Assembly: GCA_003220345.1 (NCBI GenBank) | Contig: QHSC01000091.1 | Span: 1-64,000 of the forward strand | Direction of reading: 5' to 3' | Length of the DNA: 64,000 nt | Source of the DNA: Candidatus Rokuibacteriota bacterium | Lineage (GTDB): Bacteria > Methylomirabilota > Methylomirabilia > Rokubacteriales > CSP1-6 | Shown: positions 39,180 through 47,318 of the stretch, one piece after another | How the letters are laid out: the number at the start of each line of letters is the position of its first letter | Numbering within the stretch: position 1 is the first letter of the stretch | The notes under the pieces: model-generated | What the model saw: the letters and a program-made list of their open reading frames with translations, nothing else | Databases searched by the model: none | What the model was told of the DNA's origin: nothing | Translations under genes and position numbers: made by a program

Positions 39180-40511
39180 ATGCCGGAATCGACGACACAC
39201 GCGGTTGCCGTCGTGGGCGCGGGCCCGGCGGGACTCTTTGCGACCCGCGCGCTCGCCGCGGCGGGATGCCGAGTTCTCCTCCTCAATCGTGACATCAAGC
39301 CGGGCGGGCTCGCCGAGTACGGGATCTTCCTCAACAAGTACAAGATGAAGGGCGGCCTCCGGAGGCAGTTCAGCAAGATCCTCACCGACCCGCGCGTCAC
39401 CTATCTCGGCCACGTGGCGGTGGGCGAGAGCGGGCCCCTGAGCGTTCCCGCCCTCCGCGCGGCGGGCTTCGACGCCGTGGTCTTCGCCATCGGAGCCCAG
39501 GGCACCAAGTACCTCGGCATCGAAGGGGAGCGGCTCCCAGGCGTGTACCACGCCAAGGACCTCGTCTATCACTACAACCGCCTTCCGCCATTCTCGGAGC
39601 GTCACTTCCCCATGGGTCGTCGGGTGGCCATCGTGGGCGTGGGCAATGTCATGGTGGACATCGCCAACTACTGCGCTCATTTCTGCGAGTGCGAGGAGAT
39701 CATCGCGGTGGCGCGGCGGGGCCCGCACGAGAAGGCGTACGATGACCGCGAGTTCGAGGACGTGGAGGACGCCTTCGACCGCGACGCGTACCGGCGGGAG
39801 GTCGAGCGCATTCGCCCGCGCCTGGAGGCGGCCGGGCAGAGCGCGGACGAGCTTCTGAAAGCCCTCGCCGCTCGGCCGGAAGCGGAGGACCGCTGTCGGG
39901 CTCGCCTGACCTTTCGCTTCCTCGCCTCCCCGCAGCGCGTGATCACCGAAGGCGGGCGCGTCGTCGGCCTCGAGATCGAGGAGACGCGGCTCGCGCGCAA
40001 GGGCGAGCGGATCAGCGCGGTCGGGACGGGCGAGATCTCGCGCATCCCGTGCGACACGGTGGTCTTCGCCGTGGGCGACCGCGTGGACGAGAGCGTGGGA
40101 CTGCCGTACCGGGAAGGGCTGTACGTGACGGCGCCCGGGGCGGAGCAGGACCCGGCCGCGGCCTATCAGGTCTGGGATCCCGCCCAGGGTCAGCCCCTCG
40201 CCGACGTCTTCGTGGTCGGCTGGGCGCGGCGGGCCAGCGACGGCGTGGTCGGGCGGGCGCGCCTCGACGCCGAGACGGGGATCAAGCACATCTTGAAGAT
40301 CCTCGGGTCCCGGCCCACGCGCGCGCCCGCGGAGGCCGAGCGGCCCGTGACGAAGATCATGCACGAGCTCGGCAAGGCGGGCGCCCGGCCCGTGACGTAT
40401 GAGGAGGTCCTGCGCATCGAAGCCGCAGAGCGCGAGCGCGCCCGCCGCGACGGGGTGGAGGAATTCAAGTTCGCCAGCGACGAGGACATGCTGGCCCTTC
40501 TCTCGAGCTAA
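39180..40511 (+). CDS. FAD/NAD(P)-dependent oxidoreductase, ferredoxin-NADP reductase-like
   Basis: 443 residues from ATG 39180 (MPESTTHAVAVVGAGPAGLFATRAL, FAD-binding GxGxxG). PGGLAEYGIFLNKYKMK and VVFAIGAQGTKYLGIEGE follow the pattern of adrenodoxin-reductase/glutamate-synthase small-chain type enzymes, and the second dinucleotide site is IVGVGNVMVDIANY. The C-terminal half (ERPVTKIMHELGKAGARPVTYEEVLRIEAAE) matches the tail of that subfamily. The likely role is moving electrons between NADPH and a small redox protein; the partner is unknown. An extended -10 (TGCTATGGT) sits 8 nt before the ATG and no Shine-Dalgarno is seen. Confidence 0.85.
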   Translation: MPESTTHAVAVVGAGPAGLFATRALAAAGCRVLLLNRDIKPGGLAEYGIFLNKYKMKGGLRRQFSKILTDPRVTYLGHVAVGESGPLSVPALRAAGFDAVVFAIGAQGTKYLGIEGERLPGVYHAKDLVYHYNRLPPFSERHFPMGRRVAIVGVGNVMVDIANYCAHFCECEEIIAVARRGPHEKAYDDREFEDVEDAFDRDAYRREVERIRPRLEAAGQSADELLKALAARPEAEDRCRARLTFRFLASPQRVITEGGRVVGLEIEETRLARKGERISAVGTGEISRIPCDTVVFAVGDRVDESVGLPYREGLYVTAPGAEQDPAAAYQVWDPAQGQPLADVFVVGWARRASDGVVGRARLDAETGIKHILKILGSRPTRAPAEAERPVTKIMHELGKAGARPVTYEEVLRIEAAERERARRDGVEEFKFASDEDMLALLSS

Positions 40512-40512
40512 A

Positions 40513-42057
40513 TTAGCTGTCTCTTTCCGCGCGGGCGCTCGAGATGGCGAGGAGCGCCAGTATCACCGCGCCCAGTCCATAGCCGGCAGCGAGCAGGAAG
40601 GGATAGGCGCTTCCGGCCGACCAGGGCCAGAAGAGCGCGCCGCTCGGCAGCGGCGAGTGCATCAGGCCGACGAGCGTGGCCAGGCCCGCTGCGAGAAACA
40701 CGGCGGCGGCCCGACCCAGCCGCCCATCGATGATGCTCACGAGGGCCCAACCCCACAGGAGCGCCGTCACGATGAAGCCATTTCCGAGAGCGAGAAGGTG
40801 CTGGTAGGCGAGGCGGCCGTCACCGGTCAGATCCGCCGCGCCTTTTCCGACTGAGGCCAGCAGACCATTGACCTCGATCAACACCAAGGTGGCTACCGCA
40901 GGGATGAAGGACACGGCAACGGCTGCCGCATGGCGAGCGGGCGAGGCCACGAAGGCCTGGGCCGTGATCTCGAGGCCGACGAAGATGAGGATGGGCGCCA
41001 CGGCAGCCTCGGGCAGGAGGCTCACGAGAATGCCCACGAGTCCAAGCGAAGCCCCCACCCCGATGACGAGGGCGGTCGCGAGCGTATAGCCCGCCCGCGC
41101 GCCCATGGCCTTGTAGGCCGGATGTCCGATATACGGTGTGTTCTGTATCACCCCTCCACAGAGGCCCGCGGCGATCGTCGCCACGGCCTCCGTCAACAAG
41201 ATGTCTCTCGCCCGGTACTCGTCTCCCGCCACGATGGCGGACTCGGTATTGTCGATGCCGCCAATCACGGTTGCGAGGGCAAATGGCATGGCGAGCGGCA
41301 AATACGGCCAGACGGCGCCAAAGGTCTCGGCCCATGCCAGGGTCGGCCAGGGAATGGCCAGGGCGAGGCCGGGTAGCTCGGTCGCAGGCGCCGGACCCCA
41401 GCCCCCCGCCGCGCGAAGCCAGAAGATTCCCGCCCCCGCCAGGACGGCGGCAAGGGCGCCCGGCATGCCGCCGGGAAGCCGCACTCGGCCGATCAGCGCG
41501 ACGAGCACCAGGGTCAGCGAGACGAGTCCTACCAGTGGATCGGCGAATACCCTCAGGGCCGGGAGGAAAGCGATGAGCAGTATGGCCACGCCGGCGATGG
41601 AGCCCAGGAGCGCCGCCCGCGGCACGAGACGTCGCACCCAGTCACCGAAGAAGGCCAGCAGGAGCTTGAACCCGCCCATGGCGACGGTGACACCCATGCC
41701 GATCTTCCACGCGAGGATCGGATCTCCCGTGGCCAGCATGGCGGGTCCGAGCACTCCGAAGACGATCCCGAAGAGCGACGGTGTGTCGATGCCGAAGGGC
41801 ATGGCCGTGACCTCGTCCCGACCCGACGCGCGGGCCAGACGCACGGCTAGCCACGTGTAAGTCAGGTCACCGACGAGGACGCCCGCCGCTGTCCCGGGCA
41901 CGATGCGTCCGAGCACGAGATCCGGCGGGAACTTGAAGGCGCCGATGAGCAGACTCGAGAGGATGACGAGGAGGGTCGTGTTGTCGAGCGCGAGGACGAA
42001 GAACGCGTTCCAGTCCCCGGGCGCGACCCAGCGCGGGCCGCGGCGCGCGACCCTCAC
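40513..42057 (-). CDS. NCS2/AzgA-like permease
   Basis: 514 residues with about 12-14 hydrophobic helices. The nucleobase-permease-like segments LALDNTTLLVILSSLL, FGIDTPSLFGIVFGVLGP and, in the middle, ATVIGGIDNTESAIVAGDEY and GGVIQNTPYIGHPAYKAMGARAGYT correspond to the substrate-site and signature regions of the xanthine/uracil permease (AzgA branch). The substrate cannot be fixed from sequence. GTG 42057 lies 1 nt after the upstream stop. The gene is convergent with the oxidoreductase, with a single base between stops. Confidence 0.78.
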   Translation of the reverse strand: MRVARRGPRWVAPGDWNAFFVLALDNTTLLVILSSLLIGAFKFPPDLVLGRIVPGTAAGVLVGDLTYTWLAVRLARASGRDEVTAMPFGIDTPSLFGIVFGVLGPAMLATGDPILAWKIGMGVTVAMGGFKLLLAFFGDWVRRLVPRAALLGSIAGVAILLIAFLPALRVFADPLVGLVSLTLVLVALIGRVRLPGGMPGALAAVLAGAGIFWLRAAGGWGPAPATELPGLALAIPWPTLAWAETFGAVWPYLPLAMPFALATVIGGIDNTESAIVAGDEYRARDILLTEAVATIAAGLCGGVIQNTPYIGHPAYKAMGARAGYTLATALVIGVGASLGLVGILVSLLPEAAVAPILIFVGLEITAQAFVASPARHAAAVAVSFIPAVATLVLIEVNGLLASVGKGAADLTGDGRLAYQHLLALGNGFIVTALLWGWALVSIIDGRLGRAAAVFLAAGLATLVGLMHSPLPSGALFWPWSAGSAYPFLLAAGYGLGAVILALLAISSARAERDS

Positions 42058-42058
42058 G

Positions 42059-42337
42059 CTAGGCGGATCTTCGCTGACCCGGCGCCCGGGCGGCCACGGT
42101 GTCGCGAACGAGCCCGCGCACCCGCTCGGCGAGGGCCTGGCACCAGGCCAGGCTGCCGCGACGCTCTCTCACTTCCGGGTAGGCCAGCTCGATCTCGGAA
42201 GAGAGCCCATCGCCGATCCTGACGCGAAGCCCATAGGTCTTGCCCTCGCGCGGGCCCACACGATCGAGCAGCACTTCCGCATGCAGGTTCTCGCGCTTGG
42301 CGTGGGACTCCGCGAGGTTCCAGAGCCAGCGCGCCAC
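42059..42337 (-). CDS. Small protein of unknown function
   Basis: 92 residues from GTG 42337: a helical N-terminus (ARWLWNLAESHAKRENLHAEVLLDRVG), a short beta segment (KTYGLRVRIGDGLSSEIELAYPEV) and a helical, Arg-rich C-terminus. It shares its frame with nrdJ and follows that stop by 36 nt, and the permease start follows immediately, so it may belong to the nrdJ-permease transcript. No family recognised. Confidence 0.6.
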   Translation of the reverse strand: MARWLWNLAESHAKRENLHAEVLLDRVGPREGKTYGLRVRIGDGLSSEIELAYPEVRERRGSLAWCQALAERVRGLVRDTVAARAPGQRRSA

Positions 42338-42373
42338 CTCATCGTAGTCACCGCCGCTGAACAGGGGCTTCCC

Positions 42374-45300
42374 CTAACACTCGTTGAAGCCGCAGGACAG
42401 ACACTTCTTGCACCCTTCCTCGTAGACGAGGGTCGCCTGTCCGCACTCCTTGCAGAGATCGCCGACCCTGCGGCGTCCCCCTTCGGGCGCCTTCGCGGCC
42501 TCCGGGGCGGGGCCACGGCCGATGCCGATGTGCTCCCCCAGCGTGCGGGCGAGTGCGTCCGGCAGCGAGAGCACCTTGGCCGCGCCGAAGCCCGTGGGCT
42601 GGCCGCCGCCGATCCATGCGAGCTGACTGATGACCTCCTCGAGCCGCCGTCGGGGAGACAGCGGCGAGGGCAGGCGGAGCACGAGCGAGATGAGGCGCCC
42701 GAGGGCCTCGGCCACCGCCATCGTGTCCGAGCCCGCCTTGCCGACCTGGACGAAGACCTCGAAGGGGTCGCCGCCCGGCGTCTCGTTGACGGTGACGAAG
42801 GCCGTGCCGATGGGCGTCTCCATGCGGTAGGTGGCGCCCGCGAGGCTGTGCGGACGGGGCCTGACCACGCGATCATCGAGCGCGTCCGTCGCCTCCGGCG
42901 CCCCCGCCGCGTCGCCGCCCACGCCCACGTTGAGCACCTGACCTCCCTTGCAGCCGTCGCGAAACACGGTGATGCCGAGACAGCCCTCGCGCCAGGCCAG
43001 AAGATACGCGTCCGCCACGTCCTGTCCCGTCGCGTCGGCGGGCAGGTTGATGGTCTTTGACACGCCGTTGTCGGTATGTCTCTGGAAGGCGGCCTGGTGG
43101 CGCACATGCCAGCTCCAGTGAATCTCGTGCGCGGTCTTGAAGACGGCGCGCGCTGCCTCCGGGACTCCGGGGATGCCCGCGAGGGTGCCGCGGCGGGCCA
43201 CCTCACCCATGAGGGCGTCGGAGTAGAACCCTCGCTGCCGCCCGAAGCGCTCGAAGCTCTGGCTGACGAAAGGCAGGACGCGCTCGCCGTCCACGCCCTT
43301 GACCCTGTGCTCGAAGGCCAGCGCGAAGACCGGCTCGATGCCCGAGGAGCAGCCGGCGATCATGGAAATGGTGCCCGTGGGCGCGATAGTGGTCACGGTG
43401 GAGTTCCGGAGCGCGCGCCCGCGCTCGTAGATGGACCGCTCGTAGTTCGGGAAGGGCCCGCGCTCCTCGGCAAGCCGGGCCGACTGGTCGTGGCCGATGT
43501 CCTGGATGAAGGCCATGAGGCGCCCGGCCAGCGCGAGCGCCTCCTCGCTGTCGTACGGGATGTCGAGGGCAAAGAGGAGGTCGGCCCAGCCCATGACGCC
43601 CAGCCCGATGCGGCGGTTCGCCTTGACCATGGCATCGATCGCGGCCAGCGGATACGGATTGACCTCGATCACGTCGTCGAGGAAGCGCACGGCGAGGCGG
43701 ACCACACGCTCGAGCTCGTCCCAGTCCAGGCTCCACAGTCCGTCCTGCTCTCGAGCGAAGCGGGCGACATTGAGCGAGCCCAGATTGCACGCCTCGTTGG
43801 GCAACAGAGGCTGCTCACCGCACTGGTGAACCACGAGGCCATTGGCGATCATCGAGTGGCTTTGCGGCTCGGTCAGATCGTAGACGCGGCGGACGCCCGC
43901 CGGCTCGACGCTGACCACGGGATCCGAGAAACGCTGCGCGTAGAAGCCGCCATAGCGGATACGGCCGAGGCGTTCCTGTTTGGCTCCGAGGAAGCCGACG
44001 GTCCGTCGAAAGACCTCGCGAGACTTGCCGAAGATCCCGAGCTCGAAGAGCACACCATCCGATCTGTAGGCTCGCGGGGCGCCTCGGACAGCTCGATAGG
44101 CGAAGATGCAGTCGCGGGGTGCTCGAGACCGGTCGAAGATGCGACTCTTGATGCCGAGGTTCAACAGGAGAATCTGGACACCCCGGAGCAATTCGGCGCT
44201 CTTGGATGTCAGCGCGATCCACGCGCTGTTGGCTTTCGGATTGTCCCGGACCGTTCCGTCCGCCGTGAAGAGCGCCTGGAGAAATCCGATCACGGCCTCC
44301 GGGGGCGCCCCGAAGATAGACGCCGGCACGACCTTGTCCGCGGCGCGGGCGGGGCGGACTCCCAGGCGAACGAAGAAATCGACGAGGAACTTGCCGTGGT
44401 AGGACACGTGCCAGACGCCCCGGGGCCGCTCGACGGCGCGCGTCGGATGTCCGTACCATTCGTCGACCGCGCCATGGATCCGCTCACGCATCGTCGCATC
44501 CCCGGGCCCGAAGCTGAATCCCACCCGGCAGTTGCGATCGCCCGCTCTGAGCCAGCCGTCACCGATCAGCCAGCCCAGGACGAAACCCAGCTCCTGTGTC
44601 CAGATGGATGGCAATGCGTGGCGGTACGACCGTCCATTCGCGCCCTTGAACTCGGTGGCAACGTCGAAGGGAAGCCGTCGATCGGAGGCAAAGGCGCCCG
44701 GATCGCTCTGGATCCACACTCGATGCCCGCCCGACTTCAGCTCGCCCGCCGCCATCCACCCGCGATCGGTCATGACGCGATGGTCCGGCGTGCACACGAG
44801 CTCGAAGCCGGCCCGGGTCCGGAGCCGCACGGTCTCCCGCTCTCCGGAGCAGATCGCCTGGCTTATGGGCAGACATCCGTTGTCGTACGAGACAAGGGGC
44901 ACGTTGTGCGTGCCTTCCCAGACCATGAACCGCGCGGGAAGGAGCCGGCCGTCGATCTTGACGGCCACCCCGCCCGCAGCATGGCGCTCGACGAGCTCGT
45001 CCATGCGCATCAGGCCCCGGTCCGTGGCCACGAGCGCCTCGCCGGTGAGGCATGGGTTCGTCGCTTCGACGAGGCCCACCGCGGGAGTGGGATTGGCGGG
45101 GCTCGCGTTGATGCGGTCGATGAAGACGAGGCCGGGATCGCCCGTACGCCACGCCGCGCGCACGATGCGATCGAAGACCTCCTGCGCCGACAGTCGCGCC
45201 ACCGCCATGCCCGTCCGCGGGTTGATGAGGTCGTAGTCCCCGCCCGACTCGAGGGCGGCCATGAAAGAATCGGTGACGGCGACCGAGATGTTGAAGTTGG

Positions 45301-45898
45301 TCATGGCGCCGTCGAGCTTGCACTCGACGAACTCCAGGATGTCCGGATGGTCGACGCGCAGCACGCCCATGTTGGCGCCGCGGCGGGTGCCCCCCTGCTT
45401 CACCGCCTCCGTCGCGCTGTTGAAGACTTTGAGAAAGGACACGGGGCCCGAGGCCCGGCCGCCCGTCGAGCGGACGAAGTCGTTCTTCGGCCGGAGACGC
45501 GAGAACGCGAAGCCCGTGCCCCCGCCCGACTGGTGGATGATGGCCGCGGCCTTGACGGAGTCGAAGATCTCCTCCATCGAGTCGCCCACGGGGAGGACGT
45601 AGCAGGCGGAGTACTGGAGCTGGTTGTCCTTGCCCGCGTTCATCAGCGTGGGCGAGTTGGGCAGGAACTGCCCCTCGACCATCATGTCGTAGAAGGCGGT
45701 GGCGATCTCCTGGGAGGCGGCCGGGCTCCGACCGAAGCGCGCCTCGGCGTCGGCGATGGTGCGCGCCACACGCCAGCACATCTCCTCCGGGGTCTCGATG
45801 ACCTTCCCCTCCCGGCGGGAGAGGTAGCGCTCGGCCAGCACGCGCAGCGCGGGCTCTGACCAGCGCCCCATCTTGGACGGTCTCGTCTGAGCGTTCAT
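42374..45898 (-). CDS. nrdJ: Adenosylcobalamin-dependent (class II) ribonucleotide reductase with intein
   Basis: Makes deoxyribonucleotides using coenzyme B12. From ATG 45898 the precursor has 1174 residues, and the spliced protein should have 764. Host motifs are LPNSPTLMNAG, ACYVLPVGDSMEEIF, GGGTGFAFSRLRPK, the active-site NPCGEQPLLPNEACNLGS (split by the intein), TTIAPTGTISMIAGCSSGIEP, and a TSCPD-type domain (TYRMETPIGTAFVTVNE). A C-terminal zinc ribbon (CKECG...CKKCLSCGFNEC) also carries the reducing cysteines. It is divergent from the efflux operon. No cobalamin riboswitch is visible in the short upstream gap. Confidence 0.95.
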   Translation of the reverse strand: MNAQTRPSKMGRWSEPALRVLAERYLSRREGKVIETPEEMCWRVARTIADAEARFGRSPAASQEIATAFYDMMVEGQFLPNSPTLMNAGKDNQLQYSACYVLPVGDSMEEIFDSVKAAAIIHQSGGGTGFAFSRLRPKNDFVRSTGGRASGPVSFLKVFNSATEAVKQGGTRRGANMGVLRVDHPDILEFVECKLDGAMTNFNISVAVTDSFMAALESGGDYDLINPRTGMAVARLSAQEVFDRIVRAAWRTGDPGLVFIDRINASPANPTPAVGLVEATNPCLTGEALVATDRGLMRMDELVERHAAGGVAVKIDGRLLPARFMVWEGTHNVPLVSYDNGCLPISQAICSGERETVRLRTRAGFELVCTPDHRVMTDRGWMAAGELKSGGHRVWIQSDPGAFASDRRLPFDVATEFKGANGRSYRHALPSIWTQELGFVLGWLIGDGWLRAGDRNCRVGFSFGPGDATMRERIHGAVDEWYGHPTRAVERPRGVWHVSYHGKFLVDFFVRLGVRPARAADKVVPASIFGAPPEAVIGFLQALFTADGTVRDNPKANSAWIALTSKSAELLRGVQILLLNLGIKSRIFDRSRAPRDCIFAYRAVRGAPRAYRSDGVLFELGIFGKSREVFRRTVGFLGAKQERLGRIRYGGFYAQRFSDPVVSVEPAGVRRVYDLTEPQSHSMIANGLVVHQCGEQPLLPNEACNLGSLNVARFAREQDGLWSLDWDELERVVRLAVRFLDDVIEVNPYPLAAIDAMVKANRRIGLGVMGWADLLFALDIPYDSEEALALAGRLMAFIQDIGHDQSARLAEERGPFPNYERSIYERGRALRNSTVTTIAPTGTISMIAGCSSGIEPVFALAFEHRVKGVDGERVLPFVSQSFERFGRQRGFYSDALMGEVARRGTLAGIPGVPEAARAVFKTAHEIHWSWHVRHQAAFQRHTDNGVSKTINLPADATGQDVADAYLLAWREGCLGITVFRDGCKGGQVLNVGVGGDAAGAPEATDALDDRVVRPRPHSLAGATYRMETPIGTAFVTVNETPGGDPFEVFVQVGKAGSDTMAVAEALGRLISLVLRLPSPLSPRRRLEEVISQLAWIGGGQPTGFGAAKVLSLPDALARTLGEHIGIGRGPAPEAAKAPEGGRRRVGDLCKECGQATLVYEEGCKKCLSCGFNEC
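43823..45052 (-). other. Intein with LAGLIDADG homing endonuclease, in nrdJ
   Basis: 410 residues inserted exactly before the catalytic cysteine of NPC-GEQ. N-terminal splicing block CLTGEALVATDRG (Cys1), block B GFELVCTPDHRVMTDRGWM (TxxH), endonuclease blocks LGFVLGWLIGDGWL and VIGFLQALFTADGTV (dodecapeptide motifs), and C-terminal blocks RRVYDLTEPQSHSMIANGLVVHQ followed by +1 Cys. The last intein residue is Gln instead of the usual Asn, a known but less common variant. Flanks join in frame to a normal NrdJ. Confidence 0.96.
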
Positions 45899-45930
45899 GA
45901 ACCTCATCTTAACATAGGAGAATCGCGGGC

Positions 45931-45958
45931 TTGACTCTTTGGCCGCCATCCATAGAAT
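45931..45958 (+). promoter_or_regulatory. Sigma-70-type promoter for the efflux operon
   Basis: TTGACT (45931-45936), 16-nt spacer, TAGAAT (45953-45958). Transcription would start near 45965, downstream of the ORF-track start at 45939 and the ATG at 45957. This supports ATG 46011 as the translation start of the adaptor. Confidence 0.6.
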
Positions 45959-46010
45959 GGGTGCCAGCCAAGAGCCCGATGACCTTGTCCTCTCCGGCTT
46001 CAGAGAAGCG

Positions 46011-47315
46011 ATGACTCTCCTCAGACGCTACCGCGTCGCCGCCGCTGTGATCGTTCTTCTCGTGGCCACGGGGGGCGCGCTCCTCTTCTGGACCAAGACC
46101 CAGCAGGCCCGCGGCGCCACGCGGGGTCGCCCAGATCCCTTGGTGGGTGTCGTCTCCCCGCAGCGGCGCGACATCGAGGTCAAGCTCTCCTTCACGGCCG
46201 ACATCCTGCCTATCCAGCAGGCAGCGATCTTCTCCAAGGTCTCCGGCTATATCAGGAAGCTCCACGTCGAGCGCGGAGACTTCGTCAAGGAAGGCCAACT
46301 CCTCGTGGAGATCGACGACCTCGAGCTGCGAGCCTCGGCCGAGCAGGCTCGGGCCGCCCTCGTCTCGGCCGATGCGGGCCTGGAGGTCGCGCGCTCCACG
46401 CTCGAAGGGCAGCAGGCCAACTACGAGAATCAGCGCGCCAACCTGGCCAAGGCCCGAGCGGTCGCTGCCAATGACGCCCGCCAGGCGGAGCGGATGAAGA
46501 CCCTCTTCCAGAAGGGCATGGTGGCGGCGGCCGACTGGGACAATGCCCGGACCACCGCCGACTCTTCGGCCGCGTCGACGGACGCCGCGGAGGCGCAGGT
46601 GCGGCTCGCGACCGTGCAGATCTCCACGCAGGAGAGCCAGGTCCGGCTCGCCCAGGCCCAGGTGGAGACCTACCGCGCGGCGCTCACGCTCGCCCGGACG
46701 AACCTCGCGAACACGCGACTCCTCGCGCCCTTCGCCGGATACGTCGCCCAGCGCAACCTCGACCAGGGCGCGGCGGTGAGCGCGCAGTCGTCGGGCACCA
46801 CCAACACCTCGGTGGGCATCATCGTTCTCCAGGACATCAAGAGCGTGAAGATCCAGCTCGAGGTGCCCGAGCGGGACATCGGACGAGTCAAGGTGGGCGG
46901 CCCCGTGCGCGTGACGGCCGATCCCTACAAGGGGGAGCTCTTCGCAGGGTCCATCGCGCGCATGGTCCACGCTCTCGACCCCCGCTCGCGCACCATGGGT
47001 GTCGAGGTGGAGATCCCGAACCCGGATGCCCGGCTCAAACCCGGGATGTTCGCGCGCGTCGAAGCAGTCGTCGAGACTCGCACGGGCGTGCTCTCGGTGC
47101 CCATGGAGACCCTTCGGGTGGGTGAAGGGCCGCCCCTCGTGATGGTCGTCCGCAACGGCGTCGTGGAGACCGTTCCCGTCCAGCTCGGCGCCGCGGACGC
47201 GAAGGGAATCGAGATCGTCAAGGGACTGGGCGAGCGCGAGCAGGTCATCCTGCAGGGCAAGGACCTCGTTCGCCAGGGACAGAAGGTCCGGACCACGCCG
47301 GCGGGCGGTCAGTAG
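46011..47315 (+). CDS. RND efflux periplasmic adaptor (membrane fusion protein)
   Basis: Links the RND pump to TolC across the periplasm. From ATG 46011 it has 434 residues: an N-terminal signal/anchor helix (VAAAVIVLLVATGGALLFW), a lipoyl/barrel-sandwich half (SFTADILPIQQAAIFSKVSGYIRKLHVERGDFVKEGQLL), a long alpha-helical hairpin rich in Ala/Gln (about 95-200), the second lipoyl half (LLAPFAGYVAQRNLDQGAAV), and beta-barrel plus membrane-proximal domains (LKPGMFARVEAVVE, SVPMETLRV). The RND gene starts 4 nt after its stop codon. Confidence 0.92.
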   Translation: MTLLRRYRVAAAVIVLLVATGGALLFWTKTQQARGATRGRPDPLVGVVSPQRRDIEVKLSFTADILPIQQAAIFSKVSGYIRKLHVERGDFVKEGQLLVEIDDLELRASAEQARAALVSADAGLEVARSTLEGQQANYENQRANLAKARAVAANDARQAERMKTLFQKGMVAAADWDNARTTADSSAASTDAAEAQVRLATVQISTQESQVRLAQAQVETYRAALTLARTNLANTRLLAPFAGYVAQRNLDQGAAVSAQSSGTTNTSVGIIVLQDIKSVKIQLEVPERDIGRVKVGGPVRVTADPYKGELFAGSIARMVHALDPRSRTMGVEVEIPNPDARLKPGMFARVEAVVETRTGVLSVPMETLRVGEGPPLVMVVRNGVVETVPVQLGAADAKGIEIVKGLGEREQVILQGKDLVRQGQKVRTTPAGGQ

Positions 47316-47318
47316 CGC

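Noticed and set aside
45939-46010. Earlier start of the RND adaptor at 45939 or 45957
   Set aside because: These overlap the predicted -35/-10 promoter; ATG 46011 lies downstream of the predicted transcription start and begins the signal anchor.
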